Assembly (NCBI GenBank): GCA_963971575.1
Contig: OZ020619.1
Location: 20,900,813 to 20,964,812, forward strand
Direction of reading: 5' to 3'
Length of the DNA stretch: 64,000 nt
Source of the DNA: Liopterus haemorrhoidalis
Lineage: Eukaryota > Arthropoda > Insecta > Coleoptera > Dytiscidae
The notes below the pieces were generated by a model. It was not told where the DNA came from. It made no database searches and was given only the letters and a program-made list of their open reading frames with translations. How positions within the stretch are numbered: position 1 is the first letter of the stretch; the number at the start of each line of letters is the position of its first letter. The translations under genes and the position numbers were made by a program. This document shows positions 45,351 through 57,141 of this stretch, piece after piece.

Positions 45351-45358
45351 AATAGTTC

Positions 45359-46493
45359 CTATGTGTGTGTGCGTGTGTGAACCCTATTGTTTTTGATTAA
45401 AATCCGAAACCGGAAACGGAAGTTATTAAACTTTAAAATATTTAAAAATTCGTAACTAGTAAACCAAGCCTTGAAACAAAAAATTGTATAGGACATAATT
45501 TGATGTATTTTTGAAGATTTACCCAAATATTCTTTTATATTAAAAAAAAATATATGTATTGTTTTTTTATTATTATTATTTTTTTTATGGGAGGGCAAGT
45601 CTAGCGGAGGTCTCCCTTCGCCACTGGTTTTTGAGATAAATACAGAGACGATGGTTATAAATTTTAGAAATATAAATTATGTTTGTCGGATTTATTATAT
45701 CTCCAATGGCATATACAAATTCTTAGGTGGGTATAGTTGGAAGAGTATCTATAATAATTGCCTGATTTTTATTTGGGTATTGTTGTGAGTTTGACTTTGT
45801 TATATCGGCGAATGATTTCGTATTCATTGTCATTTTTTGATGGTTTGAATTTCCGTCACGAAATGTAGTCATTGCATTATTTAAACGACCGCGCCAGTGT
45901 TGTCTTGACCAGCGGGTAATCCGACAGCTAAACTTGTCGGTTTATCGGTCGTCTGCTTCTTTATTGATAAGCTAACAGATGTCACTAGTCACCTGACTGG
46001 AATGGTGTACAGAGTGCTGTTGTGTGTTTAAGGTTATAAATTATTATACTAAAAATTAGTAGTAGTAACAGCACAGGAAAATTTCAAAAAAAAATAAATA
46101 AAAACGCTTATTTACAGGTAAACTGAGTTTTGCGTAAAATATTTACCGATTACCGGGATATGAAAATGTCGGTAATTTTGCAAACTCTAATTATGACACT
46201 AAACATTTTATTTCATAAAATTGGTAAAATCGGTACACTGAAAAAAATATATACTTTTATTAAAAACACTAGTTTTTGATATCATATTAATAGTATTTAC
46301 TTTCATTCTAATTAAATTGCAGGTAAAATCAAAAGATGCCGTGTTCTTGTATTATACTTTTAAAATATGCTTTTGATTTGAGTTTTTATTTTAAATACAA
46401 AAACTATTATCTTAAAAGAATTGACATTAAACAGAAGTAGTCACTTTCATAAAAAGAGCATTTACAATTGAAGCTTATGTTAAACATAAAGTA
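45359..46493. other. unassigned, repeat-rich
   Basis: 45418-45475 matches 34975-35030 in inverted orientation. 45880-45960 contains CCGACAGCTAAACTTGTCGG, a perfect-armed small palindrome. The T/A-rich sequence from 46238 (GTACACTGAAAAAAA) has a relative near 61500-61525 in inverted orientation. No gene. Confidence 0.4.
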
Positions 46494-46896
46494 CAGTAAA
46501 CCTAGATCTAACGGACAACTCGAGGGAAGTGGTGTCCGTTAAATGCAATTGTCCGTTAAATCCGAATACCCGAAAATGGTGTCTATATATATTAAATGAA
46601 AAGTACATAAATTTAATTACAAATCATATATTTTTTTTATTGCGAATTTCGCGATATTTTTGCTATGCAATGAGAATAATAACAAAGTAATATTTATTTA
46701 TGAATAAAGTATAACATAAGAATGTATCTGTACAATATTTAGTAGGTGTGAACGCGCTCACCCTTTGTTCTAATATATACATACATAATTTGTTGAAAAT
46801 AACTGTGAGTTAAGAAAAAAATAATGTTTGAGATCTGAAAAGTTTGTTAAATCCGAAGTCCGTTAAATCGGGGTCCGTTAGATCGATGGTTCACTG
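46494..46896. mobile_element. Tc1/mariner Tigger/pogo-type MITE
   Basis: 403 bp. Ends CAGTAAACCTAGATCTAACG and, inverted, CAGTGAACCATCGATCTAAC; flanked by TA on both sides (46492-46493, 46897-46898). The GTCCGTTAAAT motif is repeated several times near both ends. Non-coding. The CAGT(A/G)AACC start fits pogo/Tigger. Confidence 0.85.
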
Positions 46897-47690
46897 TATT
46901 TTTAATTTGAAAGAACAACTATCAAAATAAAACACTGCTTTTCTTTTAAAAAAACACACTTTTATTTGTAATTTTAATTCAAAAGTATTTTTTTTATTAA
47001 TGTCGTATGTTTAAAAATATAGTAAATCAATTGTAAAAATTTCAAATTAAAAGCACCTGCTTTTAATTTTTTTGCAAAGTGGGGGAACTGCGTATGTTGA
47101 GCTATCCTGCTTAAACCTGCTCGTTTTGTTTTGACCGTTAAAAGAAGTGCATCTAAAGTGCGTGCATATTTGTTTTATTTTGTCATTTACCTATACCTAT
47201 ATATATTTAAACCATTGACCCAGTTGAGAATAAAAATGGTTAGGAAGTGGCTTATAATATAGAAAATATGACTTCGGTAAACGTAACTAAAAAAACAACA
47301 GTTAATGTGGATGATCCCAAAAAAACAGGAGTTATACAGCTTTCTAGAAGAACAGGACGTCCACGAAGCTTATTATTATTTAGAAGATAACTACTTTATG
47401 TAAATAGGAATACGTTTTATCTAGTATTATCTATTTAGCGATAAGAAAATAATATGTAGGCTCTTTTCAGGAAAGCACATTACCATAGACACGTTGATTT
47501 GTGTAAAGCCCTCCATTACAAATTTACAATATGAAAAATGAAAGTTTATTTAGATATAAGTTTATTTAGTTAAATAATTATCAATTAATTAAATATGTAA
47601 TTTAGTTTTGTATTTGAGGCGCGGACATGGAAAAGTCAAAAAATCTATTTTTTGTTTTTTCATCGAATATATATTAAATGCACTTGCCAA
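46897..47690. other. no gene recognised
   Basis: AT-rich. A short frame at about 47268-47387 (MTSVNVTKKTTVNVDDPKKT ... TGRPRSL, about 40 codons) has a basic tail but no known family. Confidence 0.35.
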
Positions 47691-47692
47691 TG

Positions 47693-47763
47693 GCGTGGAA
47701 AGAGAAGTAAGTCAATGAGTAGCATAGATTAATAATTAATCTGACTTACTTCCCTTTCCACGC
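47693..47763. repeat. 22-bp-armed hairpin
   Basis: GCGTGGAAAGAGAAGTAAGTCA (47693-47714) pairs with TGACTTACTTCCC... (47742-47763), 21 of 22 positions, around a 27-base AT-rich loop that is itself partly self-complementary. Function unknown. Confidence 0.8.
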
Positions 47764-47848
47764 TATTGAGCAGTACTGCGTTTACTATCTTTTCTATAAA
47801 ATATGAAAAATTGATTTTTTTGCCTAAATCCTTTTCCAAATCTATATA

Positions 47849-48362
47849 CAGCCTCTCATGGCCGGGCGTGAAACATGCGCGTGAAATTTGTAGTGGGGTT
47901 TATAACTTTGGCGAATTGCATTATTTCCTATACACGCTATTACAGTCAAGTGCATAAGCGCAACGTTCAAAATATATTAAATATTTAAAATCATGGAGAC
48001 AAAAAGCAAACTAGGTGGACGTGCTATTAATAGTCAAAGTCGAGAAATAATTAGCAATGTTGTTGATTTTTGTAAGCCTGTATTATTTACAATCTACTAG
48101 AAATTGCTGGAGTTTGGAAAAAGATGCGGGACGGAGGTGCTTTGGCCAATAAATAAGTCGACAAAGTGAACGTCAACAGTAATCACTTAAATCAAGCAGC
48201 CGCGTTTCTATAGTTTTGTTATAGACGTACCTAACTAATAAATATAATGTACACGTGTAAGAATGTGAACTTGTTTCTCTGACTGTTCTTTTTATCTGAC
48301 ACTGTCTTTCATAGTGCCCTCTCTGTGCGCACCATAAGCTCCGCCCGGCCACGAGAGGTCTG
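47849..48362. mobile_element. deleted DNA transposon with CAG(A)CCTCTC ends
   Basis: The left end CAGCCTCTCATGGCCGGGCG and the right end inverted, CAGACCTCTCGTGGCCGGGC, match with one indel and one change. Flanks are TA on the left and TC on the right, so a TA duplication with one mutation is possible. Inside, at 47994-48100, METKSKLGGRAINSQSREII starts a short frame resembling the N-terminus of insect transposase-like proteins (GRxINSQSREI). Likely an internally deleted derivative of a larger element. Confidence 0.6.
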
Positions 48363-49127
48363 TCCGGCTGAATAGTGCCTCATTTGTAGGCTAAGAAAAT
48401 ATTTTATATTATTGAATAAATTTTATATACCTACATTTGTAATTTAATAATAAAAAATAAACAAAGAAAATTTTTTTTTTTAAACTGCATCTTTTATTTT
48501 AAATACTATATGCATTTTATTCAACTTAATATATCCACTTTTAAATTAGGTAATAATGAAATGCTGTTGAAATAAAGGTAAGTTTGTTTTTGATATAAAA
48601 ACTATAACTTTTCAATTAAGATATTTACTCTTATTTTAAAATTATTGTTATTTAAAACAAAAACATATATTTTCAATTCAAAAATATTGCTTTTGATTTT
48701 TCAACATTACACACCTTTGGATTAAAATTATTTACTTTTAAGTCGAAATTCATTTTGTTATTGATTCCAAAGTGATATACTTTCATATATATATATAGTT
48801 AACAGAATAAAACACATGCAAGGTGTTATACTCTGAGTGTTTTTTCATTTTTTTAGTGTTCTTTTAGAATTTTATTTCACAAATTTTATCACAAGTGGTG
48901 CAATAATAAGTGCTTTATATGTACACCAAGTTCTTCTAAGTTCTGGGATATATAAGGTAGAAATTCTCCATTATATTTGTATTTTTTAATTAAATTCGTG
49001 TAACGTATATCTGATATTGAACCGACTTAAATTGACGACTTAAGAGCGTAATGTACCTAGGTTACGCGCAACGGAAACGTGCATTTGGAAGGGCCAAAGA
49101 ATTTGAACCAAATGTTGTCGGATCAAT
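48363..49127. other. no gene recognised; AT-rich
   Basis: Contains long A/T tracts and loosely repeated CTTTTATTTTAAA motifs resembling 46240-47070. No coding motif. Confidence 0.35.
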
Positions 49128-49380
49128 TTGATTTTTTTTTAATTTGAAGATAAAGATTGGCCCCGTTGGATTTCAGAGTTAAAATTTGGTTTTATTTTTA
49201 ATTTTCAGTTTTACAATGTCCTAAACTTTGTGTAACTTCACATCACTGTTACTCCGTAAATCAATAACAATTGCAAATTCCATAGCTGAAATCCTATAGA
49301 TTGTACTTTTATCTTTAAAATGAGCCCTTGTTTATGAAAATTAATTAATATTTAGCACCAATTCTTTGACCCACACCGAA
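49128..49380 (+). repeat. left long inverted repeat around a satellite
   Basis: Roughly 250 bp matching 52600-52850 in inverted orientation, with substitutions and small indels. Key shared pieces are CTTCACATCACTGTTACT, TTATCTTTAAAAT(G/A)AGCCC and ACCAATTCT. With its partner it encloses the 291-bp satellite and a TTAA-flanked MITE. Confidence 0.75.
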
Positions 49381-49694
49381 ACACTATTTATATGAAATAC
49401 TGGCATTTACAAGCATCGAGAGATGTATCCATCTGGTAGCGTGGTTTTAAACTAATCTAGTCATAGTAGAGGGAGTCTTAAGCTCCGCCTTAATTTTCTA
49501 CACATATCTTTGTATTTGGTGTTTAATTAGTAAGACATAAACTGTTGACTATGCTTATTCAATAATTTTTTATTGTTTTATAAAAATTGGTAACTGAAGA
49601 TCTTTGGAATAAAACAGTTTGTGATGTCAAATTTACGTGTTTTATTTTAGACTTTGCTCTTTCCGTGGTAGAATACAAATTCATATTGACCGGT

Positions 49695-51740
49695 TTTTTT
49701 TATTTCATCCCTAAAGGGTGATAAGGGGTGAAATGTGAATTCAAAGATTCCTTAATATCTCTTAGGACCAATAAGATATCGAATTGGTTTTTGCTTACAA
49801 AGATAACCCGTACAAATACCGAAAAACTTATTTCAGAATTTTGTCCTAATCAACCCCTAAAGGGGCGGATCTACAATCGGGGTGAATTATACATCCCGTC
49901 GTATTTCCTGTGTTCGTTTATTTGCAACATTACTTTTTGGCACATAGGTGTCTTTTTAAAATGACTCGAAATAGTTTTGACAGATTTTTAAAATTTCACC
50001 CCTAAAGGTTGAAAAGGGGTGGATTGTGGTTTCAAGGATTCCTTAATATCTCTTAGGACCTATAAGATATCGACTTGCATTTTGCTTACAAAGATTAGCC
50101 ATACAAATACCGAAAAACTTATTTCAGGATTTTGTCCTAATCAACCCCTAAAGGGGTGGATCTAGAGTCGGTGTGAATTATACATTCCGCCGTATTTCCT
50201 GTATTTGTTGAGTTATAAAATTACTTTTTGGCACATATGTGTCTTTTTAAAATATCTCGAAATGATACTGGCAGTTTTTGTAAATTATATCGCTTAAGGG
50301 TGAAAAGGGGTGAAATGTGAATTCAGGCATTCCTTAATATCTCTTAGGACTAATAAGATATTGACTTGGTTTTTACTTATAAAGACTACCCATACAATTG
50401 TCGAAAAAATTATTTCAGGATTTTGTCCTAATCAACCCATAAAGGGGTGAATCAACAATTGGGGCGAATTATACATCCCGTTGTATTTCCTGTGTTTGTT
50501 GAGTTATAAAATTATTTTTTGGCACACATGTGCCTTTTCAAAATATATCGAAATATTATTGACAGTTTTTTAAAATTGCATACCTTAAGGGTGAAAAGGG
50601 GTGAAATGTGAATTCAGGGATTCCTTAATATCTCTTGGGACCAATGAGATATCGACTTGCTTTTACTTATAAAGACTACCCATACAATTGTCGAAAAACT
50701 TATTTCAGGATTTTGTCCTAATCAACCCCTAAAGGGGTGAATTTAGAATTGGGGCGAATTATACATCCCGTTGTATTTTCTGTGTTTGTTGAGATATAAA
50801 ATTACTTTTTGGCACATATGTGTATTTATAAAATATCTCGAAATGTTATTGACAGTTTTTTAAAATTGCATCCATTAAGGATGAAAAGGGGTGAAATGCG
50901 AATTCAGGGATTCCTTAATATTAGGACCAATGAGATATCGACTTGATTTTTGCTTACAAAGATTACCCATACAAATGCCGAAAAACTTATTTCAGGATTT
51001 TGTCCTAATCAACCCCTAAAGGGGTGAACCTACAGTTGGGGCAAATTATACATCCCGTTGTATTTCCTGTGTTTGTTGAGTTATAAAATTACTTTTCGGC
51101 ACATATGTGTCTTTGTAAAATATCTAGAAATGGTATTGACAGTTTTTTAAAATTGCATACCTTAAGGGTGAAAAGGGGTGAAATGTGAATTCAGGGATTC
51201 CTTAATATCTCTTGGGACCAATGAGATATCGACTACAATTGTCAATACAATTGTCGAAAAACTTATTTCAGGATTTTGTCCTAATCAACCCCTAAAGGGG
51301 TGAATTTACAATTGGGGCGAATTATACATCCCGTTGTATTTTCTGTGTTTGTTGACATATAAAATTACTTTTTGGCACATATGTGTATTTTTAAAATATC
51401 TCGAAATGTTATTGACAGTTTTTTAAAATTGCATCCATTAAGGGTGAAATGTGAATTCAGGGATTCCTTAATATTAGGACCAATGAGATATCGACTTGAT
51501 TTTTGCTTATAAAGATTACTCTTACAATTGCCGAAAAACTTGTTTTAAGATTTTGTCCTAATCAATCCCTAAAGGGGTGAATCTACAATTGGGGCAAATT
51601 ATACATCCCGTTGTATTACCTGTGTTTGTTGAGATATAAAATTACTTGCTATTTACTTATAAAGACTACCCATGCCAGTACCGAAAAACGTATATCAGAA
51701 TTTTATCCTAGCCCTATTAACACCTAAAGGGCTGAATCTA
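49695..51740 (+). repeat. satellite array, 291-bp unit, about 7 copies
   Basis: The AGGGGTGAAATGTGAATTC-type start recurs at about 49725, 50016, 50307, 50598, 50888, 51175 and 51442, that is steps of 291, 291, 291, 290, 287 and 267. Other fixed blocks are TTCCTTAATATCTCTTAGGA, TTTTGTCCTAATCAACCCC and TTTTTGGCACATATGTG. A partial eighth unit ends near 51740. Non-coding. Confidence 0.93.
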
Positions 51741-51799
51741 CAATTACTTTTTATTTTACTAATTATTTTTTGAATTTCTTATTTATCTCTCCTACTATA

Positions 51800-51870
51800 A
51801 TTTTAGGGGTGCTTAATAAATTTCTGACACGCCAAGGGGTAAGTCAAAAAAAATGTTGAGAACCACCGGT
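51800..51870. mobile_element. possible hAT end fragment
   Basis: TTGAGAACCACCGGT near 51860 resembles an inverted (C)ACTGGTGGTTCTCAA hAT end. No partner was found. The poly-G run at 51898-51909 follows. Confidence 0.3.
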
Positions 51871-51963
51871 CTACAATGATGGTCAGAGGCGCAGCAGGGG
51901 GGGGGGGGAATTGGAGAGAAACTTCTACACACATATTATTATTATTACATTAATGATTATTAA

Positions 51964-52551
51964 CCCAGGCTTGACCAAATGGGGTGTGTCACACCCCAGT
52001 ATATTAATAGTGGAAATGATGTATCTATTGACAATATTTATGAATTAGTTAATATTTAACAATAATTTAATTTTTAATCGACAAAAAAATCAAAAACACC
52101 ATTTACAAAAAAATGTGTCTAAATTATATATATGGCAACAGCGCATTTCGAACGAATTATAAATAAATAAACGTTCAAAATTCAAGCGTTGCTTGAGAAA
52201 TGAGAAAGAAATTGTCTCCCCCACCAAAATACATAGACCAATCAGAGAGCTAGTGTGTGAGAGTTGGTTTGAACGTGAGATGCAATGTTGTCAGTCAACT
52301 CGAGACGCTACTTGAAGTATGATGCAATTTAGGAAAGAAATTGGCGTGATTTTGACTTTTATTGAAAAAATTATTAAAAAAGCATTAAATAATTACTTTG
52401 AATTTTTTTTTTTTTTTTTAATATTTTCCTATAGGCTTGACAGCATCTAACTGTATAAATTTTACCTTATTTTAATTGATATTAAATGAGAAAAGCCTGG
52501 GGTATACTACACCCCACTTGGTTGGATGTGTATATTTTGGTCAACTGCGGG
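51964..52551. mobile_element. TTAA-flanked MITE, piggyBac type
   Basis: 588 bp bounded by TTAA at 51960-51963 and 52552-52555. Ends CCCAGGCTTGACCAAA and, inverted, CCCGCAGTTGACCAAA. CCC ends with TTAA duplications are the piggyBac pattern. An inner pair of GGGGTGT motifs (51980, 52515 inverted) continues the inverted repeat. Non-coding. Confidence 0.85.
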
Positions 52552-52599
52552 TTAACATAATTTTTTGATGATAAAAAAAAAAATTATTTCTACAAATTT

Positions 52600-52850
52600 A
52601 TCTGTAAAATCAGAATTGGTAATAAATATTAATCACTTTTCACATACAAGGGCTTATTTTAAAGATAAAATTACTATATAGACTGGTCCAGTGTTAACAT
52701 TTGTAATTTTTATTCATTTACTGAGTAACAGTGATGTGAAGTTAAAAAAAAAGTTCAGCACTGTAAAATTGAAAATCAAAAATAAATCAAAATTTTTCTT
52801 TCATATCTAGAAGTTTAAAAAGAATCTCAAATTGATTTGAACATATTTAG
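52600..52850 (-). repeat. right long inverted repeat around the satellite
   Basis: Inverted partner of 49128-49380. Includes AGTAACAGTGATGTGAAG, the complement of the left copy. Confidence 0.75.
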
Positions 52851-53574
52851 TCTATATTTTACGGTTCCGAAAAATCCTGGGTTGTTTTATAAATATGTGC
52901 ACTTTTCCCTCTCCCTGTAAGCTACTTCGACGTGGGAGAATTTGTTACCACACCTCCTGTGACGTATTAAGTCTCCTGGCCACCGCACCCCGCGTCCAAA
53001 CATTGACTTTTGAGTTCGCTACATTATCACTTAAGACAAGTTTGCTAAATGTGTCACTCTGCTGTACGTTACTAACTTACGTTACTATACATTTCCCGCA
53101 AATCTTATATGTTTAACACATTGCATAATTCGTTGGGGCTTTTGTAGTTTTATATATTCAGAAAATCACGTTAAAAAAAAAAATAATAAAAAAATAAATA
53201 ATAAATAATTTTAATTGTTTCACTTGATTTTATGGTTTTTAATTTTAATTTTTTTTTTAGTAATTTAAATTTGTTTTAAATATAACATATTTTTGATTTT
53301 AATGTAACCCGACAATTTAACCATTTTTAACTTTTTGACATATTTTAATTAACTTATTACAACTTTTGGCTGTGTTCTCATCTTCTTATTTCGTTTCCGT
53401 GGTTTTCTTTGTGTGTCTTTTATCAAGTCCCTCTGACAAACCCCAGAGGGTGAAGTGTGTGTCCCTGTTTTTACTTCCCGTTGAAGATCTTCGTTGAAAA
53501 TATTTGTAACTAGACAGATTGCTTAACTATATTTTATTTATTTATTACATTATTTATCTTAACAACTTTTAACG
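52851..53574. other. no gene recognised; possible CR1-B 5' untranslated region
   Basis: The last part (about 53360-53574, GTTTCCGTGG, AGTCCCTCTGAC) is less AT-rich and directly precedes CR1-B ORF1; it may be the LINE 5' region. A 73-codon frame (52895-53116) is not recognised. Confidence 0.35.
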
Positions 53575-53936
53575 ATGAGCGATATAAACACTAGAAAACA
53601 CGTCAAGTTGTCAAAAAATTACAAATAAAAAAAACATTATGTAGTCCAAATACTAAAATAGAATCGATTGTTTATGACGGTGAATCCACAGAAAATTGTG
53701 AACTAACCCAAATAAATTTAAAATTGCAGTCCGATTTAGTTAAGGTTAATACTAAAAATGATGAACTTAATCAAATCATAGAAAACTTAAAAATAGAAAT
53801 AAAAATGTTACAAACAGAGAACCTACTTAAAAATAAAATAATAGAAGACCTTCAAAATTTGCATAAACTTCCCAGCAAACATTTTTATCCGGACCAGTAC
53901 TGGTAAAGCACATACTCGCCGGCATTGAAAGTAATG

Positions 53937-54140
53937 GGCCAGTGCTGGCATTTCGTACTGGGCCAGTACCCCGGTGTCCCGTGGCCCTTAGCTGGTCCAT
54001 TGATGTATCAGTTGCTGGCCCAGCAACGGTAAAGTGCATTGAAAGTAATGGGCCAGTGCTGGCATTTCGCACTGGGCCAGTGCTGGCATTTCGCATTGGT
54101 CCAGTGCTGGCATTTTGCACTGGGCCAGTACCCCGGTGTC
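53937..54140. repeat. GGCCAGTGCTGGCATTTCG subterminal repeats (left)
   Basis: Five or so units of about 24 bp alternating with GGGCCAGTACCCCGGTGTCC and CAGTTGCTGGCCCAGCAACG blocks. Mirror array at 56815-57075. Open frames of 64-101 codons (RNASTGP / LAFRTGPV repeats) come from these units and are not genes. Confidence 0.85.
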
Positions 54141-54344
54141 CCCGTGGCCGTTAGCTGGCCCATTGATGTATCAGTTGCTGGCCCAGCAACGGTAAAGTGC
54201 AAAATAATCGCATTAGTTGCAAGATTTATTTCTGACAGACTAGTGCTTATATTATACCCACTCTCTAGTGTTTCAAATGTAATATATGTGTACTTACCCA
54301 GTATTAAAATAAATTAATGGTTAGGTGCAAAATAAATACTCATT

Positions 54345-54505
54345 TGGCCATTTTCACCATCGTTGAATAAATTTATTTAACAAGTAAAGTTGACAATATC
54401 GCATCGGTTTTAAAATATTAATGAAGAAATTAACATTGCTGTCAATAGAATGATGCGATATTGTTAACTTAAGTTGTTAAATAAATTTATTCAACGATGG
54501 TAAAA
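54345..54505. repeat. palindromic MITE-like unit inside the CCCAGC element
   Basis: CACCATCGTTGAATAAATTT pairs with AAATTTATTCAACGATGG around ATATCGCATC / GATGCGATAT inner arms. The same unit is in the inner copy (about 56510-56660), so it was present before the self-insertion. Flanking target duplications were not defined. Confidence 0.7.
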
Positions 54506-55402
54506 CTAGCCGATTGTAAATTGAATTAACAGTTATAATTTATTGATTTATTTATAAATATTAAATAAATATAATTTCAGGAATAACAGGAATTAGTTTC
54601 TTTAATTTATTAATTTAATGAAGAATTTTAAGAAAATGGTTTTCTGCCATTTCGGTCAAACCAATTTCATCCTAAAGATAAGGGGTGACTAATAATTTTC
54701 GCCAATATTCGTCTTGTATTATCTACCACATCTTTTCCCCCTGACTTGAAGAGTGCCAACCTAAAGAAATCATACTTGTAAAAATAAATTCAATAAACAA
54801 ATTTTATAAGCATTAATGCTATAAGCTGTTCACTTTTGTAAGAACAAACTAGATCTGGTTATTTTGGTGATTTTTATAGTGTATTACTGACTTTTAGAAA
54901 CTTGGTTATATTGTAAAAAAAGCTTTACAGTTTTGGATTAAGTTTGTATTATTTTAGGTTAGTATTATATTTACAAAATATTTAAGATGTCACTATTCAA
55001 AATGAAATATGACAAATTATATTTTTTAAATGACATATTTATAATCTTGTATCAGATTTATTAATAATTGAAAATTTTATTACATGAAAAAACTATGATT
55101 GAACTAAACTAAAAATTAAACAATTTAATATGAAATAGTTTGTGTAAACTACGTCCTTAAATCTAACAAAACACACACAAATCACAATAAAAAACTGTAT
55201 AATGCTCACAATCAATAACTATTCAAATACACATAAACTGTTCACCAACACGTCCCAACTTGAACTAACAGAATATCACTTGTACCGACCCTCGAAGGCC
55301 ACGCCATTAGGGTGTTTTATGACTAAGAACGGTCAGACTTTTCAAATTATTACATTAAAAAAAAGTTATAAACATAAGCACTGGCCCGCTAGAAATAACC
55401 TT

Positions 55403-57141
55403 CCCAGCAAACATTGAACTAACGGCCGAACGCCGGCAAACTGCTTTTACGCTGGTACATTGCTGGCACCAGAAGTAAGTGCAACGCCAGTATTAATAAT
55501 GTACTTCACATTTGTATTTCGCACTCTGCCTATACGAAGTACTTTACCAGCATTTTATAAGCATTCCTTATTTGTATTAATCCAAGGTTATTTCTAGCGG
55601 GCCAGTGCTTATGGTTATAACTTTTTTTGAATGTAATAATTTGAAAAGTCTGACCGTTCTTAGTCATAAAACACCCTAATGGCGTGGCCTTCGAGGGTCG
55701 GTACAAGTGATATTCTGTGAGTTCAAGTTGGTACGTGTTGGTGAACAGTTTTTAAAAACTGATGTGTAAACTCTAAGATGTGTATTTGAATAGTTATTGA
55801 TTGTGAGCATTATACAGTTTTTTATTGTGATTTGTGTGTGTTTTGTTAGATTTAAGGACGTAGTTTACACAAACTATTTCATATTAAATTGTTTAATTTT
55901 TAGTTTAGTTCAATCATAGTTTTTTCATGTAATAAAATTTTCAATTATTAATAAATCTGATACAAGATTATAAATATGTCATTTAAAAAATATAATTTGT
56001 CATATTTCATTTTGAATAGTGACATCTTAAATATTTTGTAAATATAATACTAACCTAAAATAATACAAACTTAATCCAAAACTGTAAAGCTTTTTTTACA
56101 ATATAACCAAGTTTCTAAAAGTCAGTAATACACTATAAAAATCACCAAAATAACCAGATCTAGTTTGTTCTTACAAAAGTGAACAGCTTATAGCATTAAT
56201 GCTTATAAAATTTGTTTATTGAATTTATTTTAACAAGTATGATTTCTTTAGGTTGGCACTCTTCAAGTCAGGGGGAAAAGATGTGGTAGATAATACAAGA
56301 CGAATATTGGCGAAAATTATTAGTCACCCCTTATCTTTAGGATGAAATTGGTTTGACCGAAATGGCAGAAAACCATTTTCTTAAAATTCTTCATTAAATT
56401 AATAAATTAAAGAAACTAATTCCTGTTATTCCTGAAATTATATTTATTTAATATTTATAAATAAATCAATAAATTATAACTGTTAATTCAATTTACAATC
56501 GGCTAGTTTTACCATCGTTGAATAAATTTATTTAACAACTTAAGCTAACAATATCGCATCATTCTATTGACAGCAATGTTAATTTCTTCATTAATAGTTT
56601 AAAACCGATGCGATATTGTCAACTTTACTTGTTAAATAAATTTATTCAACGATGGTGAAAATGGCCAAATGAGTATTTATTTTGCACCTAACCATTAATT
56701 TATTTTAATACTGGGTAAGTACACATATATTACATTTGAAACACTAGAGAGTGGGTATAATATAAGCACTAGTCTGTCAGAAATAAATCTTGCAACTAAT
56801 GCGATTATTTTGCACTTTACCGTTGCTGGGCCAGCAACTGATACATCAATGGGCCAGCTAACGTCCACGGGGACACCGGGGTACTGGCCCAGTGCAAAAT
56901 GCCAGCACTGGACCAATGCGAAATGCCAGCACTGGCCCAGTGCGAAATGCCAGCACTGGCCCATTACTTTCAATGCACTTTACCGTTGCTGGGCCAGCAA
57001 CTGATACATCAATGGACCAGCTAAGGGCCACGGGACACCGGGGTACTGGCCCAGTACGAAATGCCAGCACTGGCCCATTACTTTCAATGCCGGCGAGTAT
57101 GTGCTTTACCAGTACTGGTCCGGATAAAAATGTTTGCTGGG
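55403..57141 (-). mobile_element. inner copy of the CCCAGC element, self-inserted in inverted orientation
   Basis: 1739 bp, reverse complement of the outer copy. Its ends (CCCAGCAAACATTGAAC at 55403; AATGTTTGCTGGG at 57141) abut TT on both sides (55401-55402, 57142-57143) inside the outer copy. The uninterrupted site is visible inside the inner copy itself as TTAATCCAAGGTTATTT (about 55578-55594). Arms differ by few substitutions and a roughly 27-bp insertion near 55755, so the two copies are closely related. Confidence 0.8.

Larger units (their letters stand above)
41004..45358 (-). mobile_element. I-type LINE with RNase H, 5' truncated
   Basis: Reads leftward: gag-like ORF1 with a CCHC knuckle (45350-44558), endonuclease (44582-43866), RT (43611-41900) and RNase H, ending in an A-rich tail seen as the T run at 41004-41015. 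RNase H after RT is the signature of the I group. An internal deletion removes part of RT and several frame breaks are present, so the element is dead. Confidence 0.85.

Noticed and set aside
49728..51740. Short open frames inside the 291-bp repeats (for example 49728-49964)
   Set aside because: They are not conserved between units and have no motif.
53827..54317. Open frames of 64-97 codons with RNASTGP or LAFRTGPV repeats (also 56695-57197)
   Set aside because: They come from the GGCCAGTGCTGGC subterminal repeat and appear in several overlapping frames and both strands.
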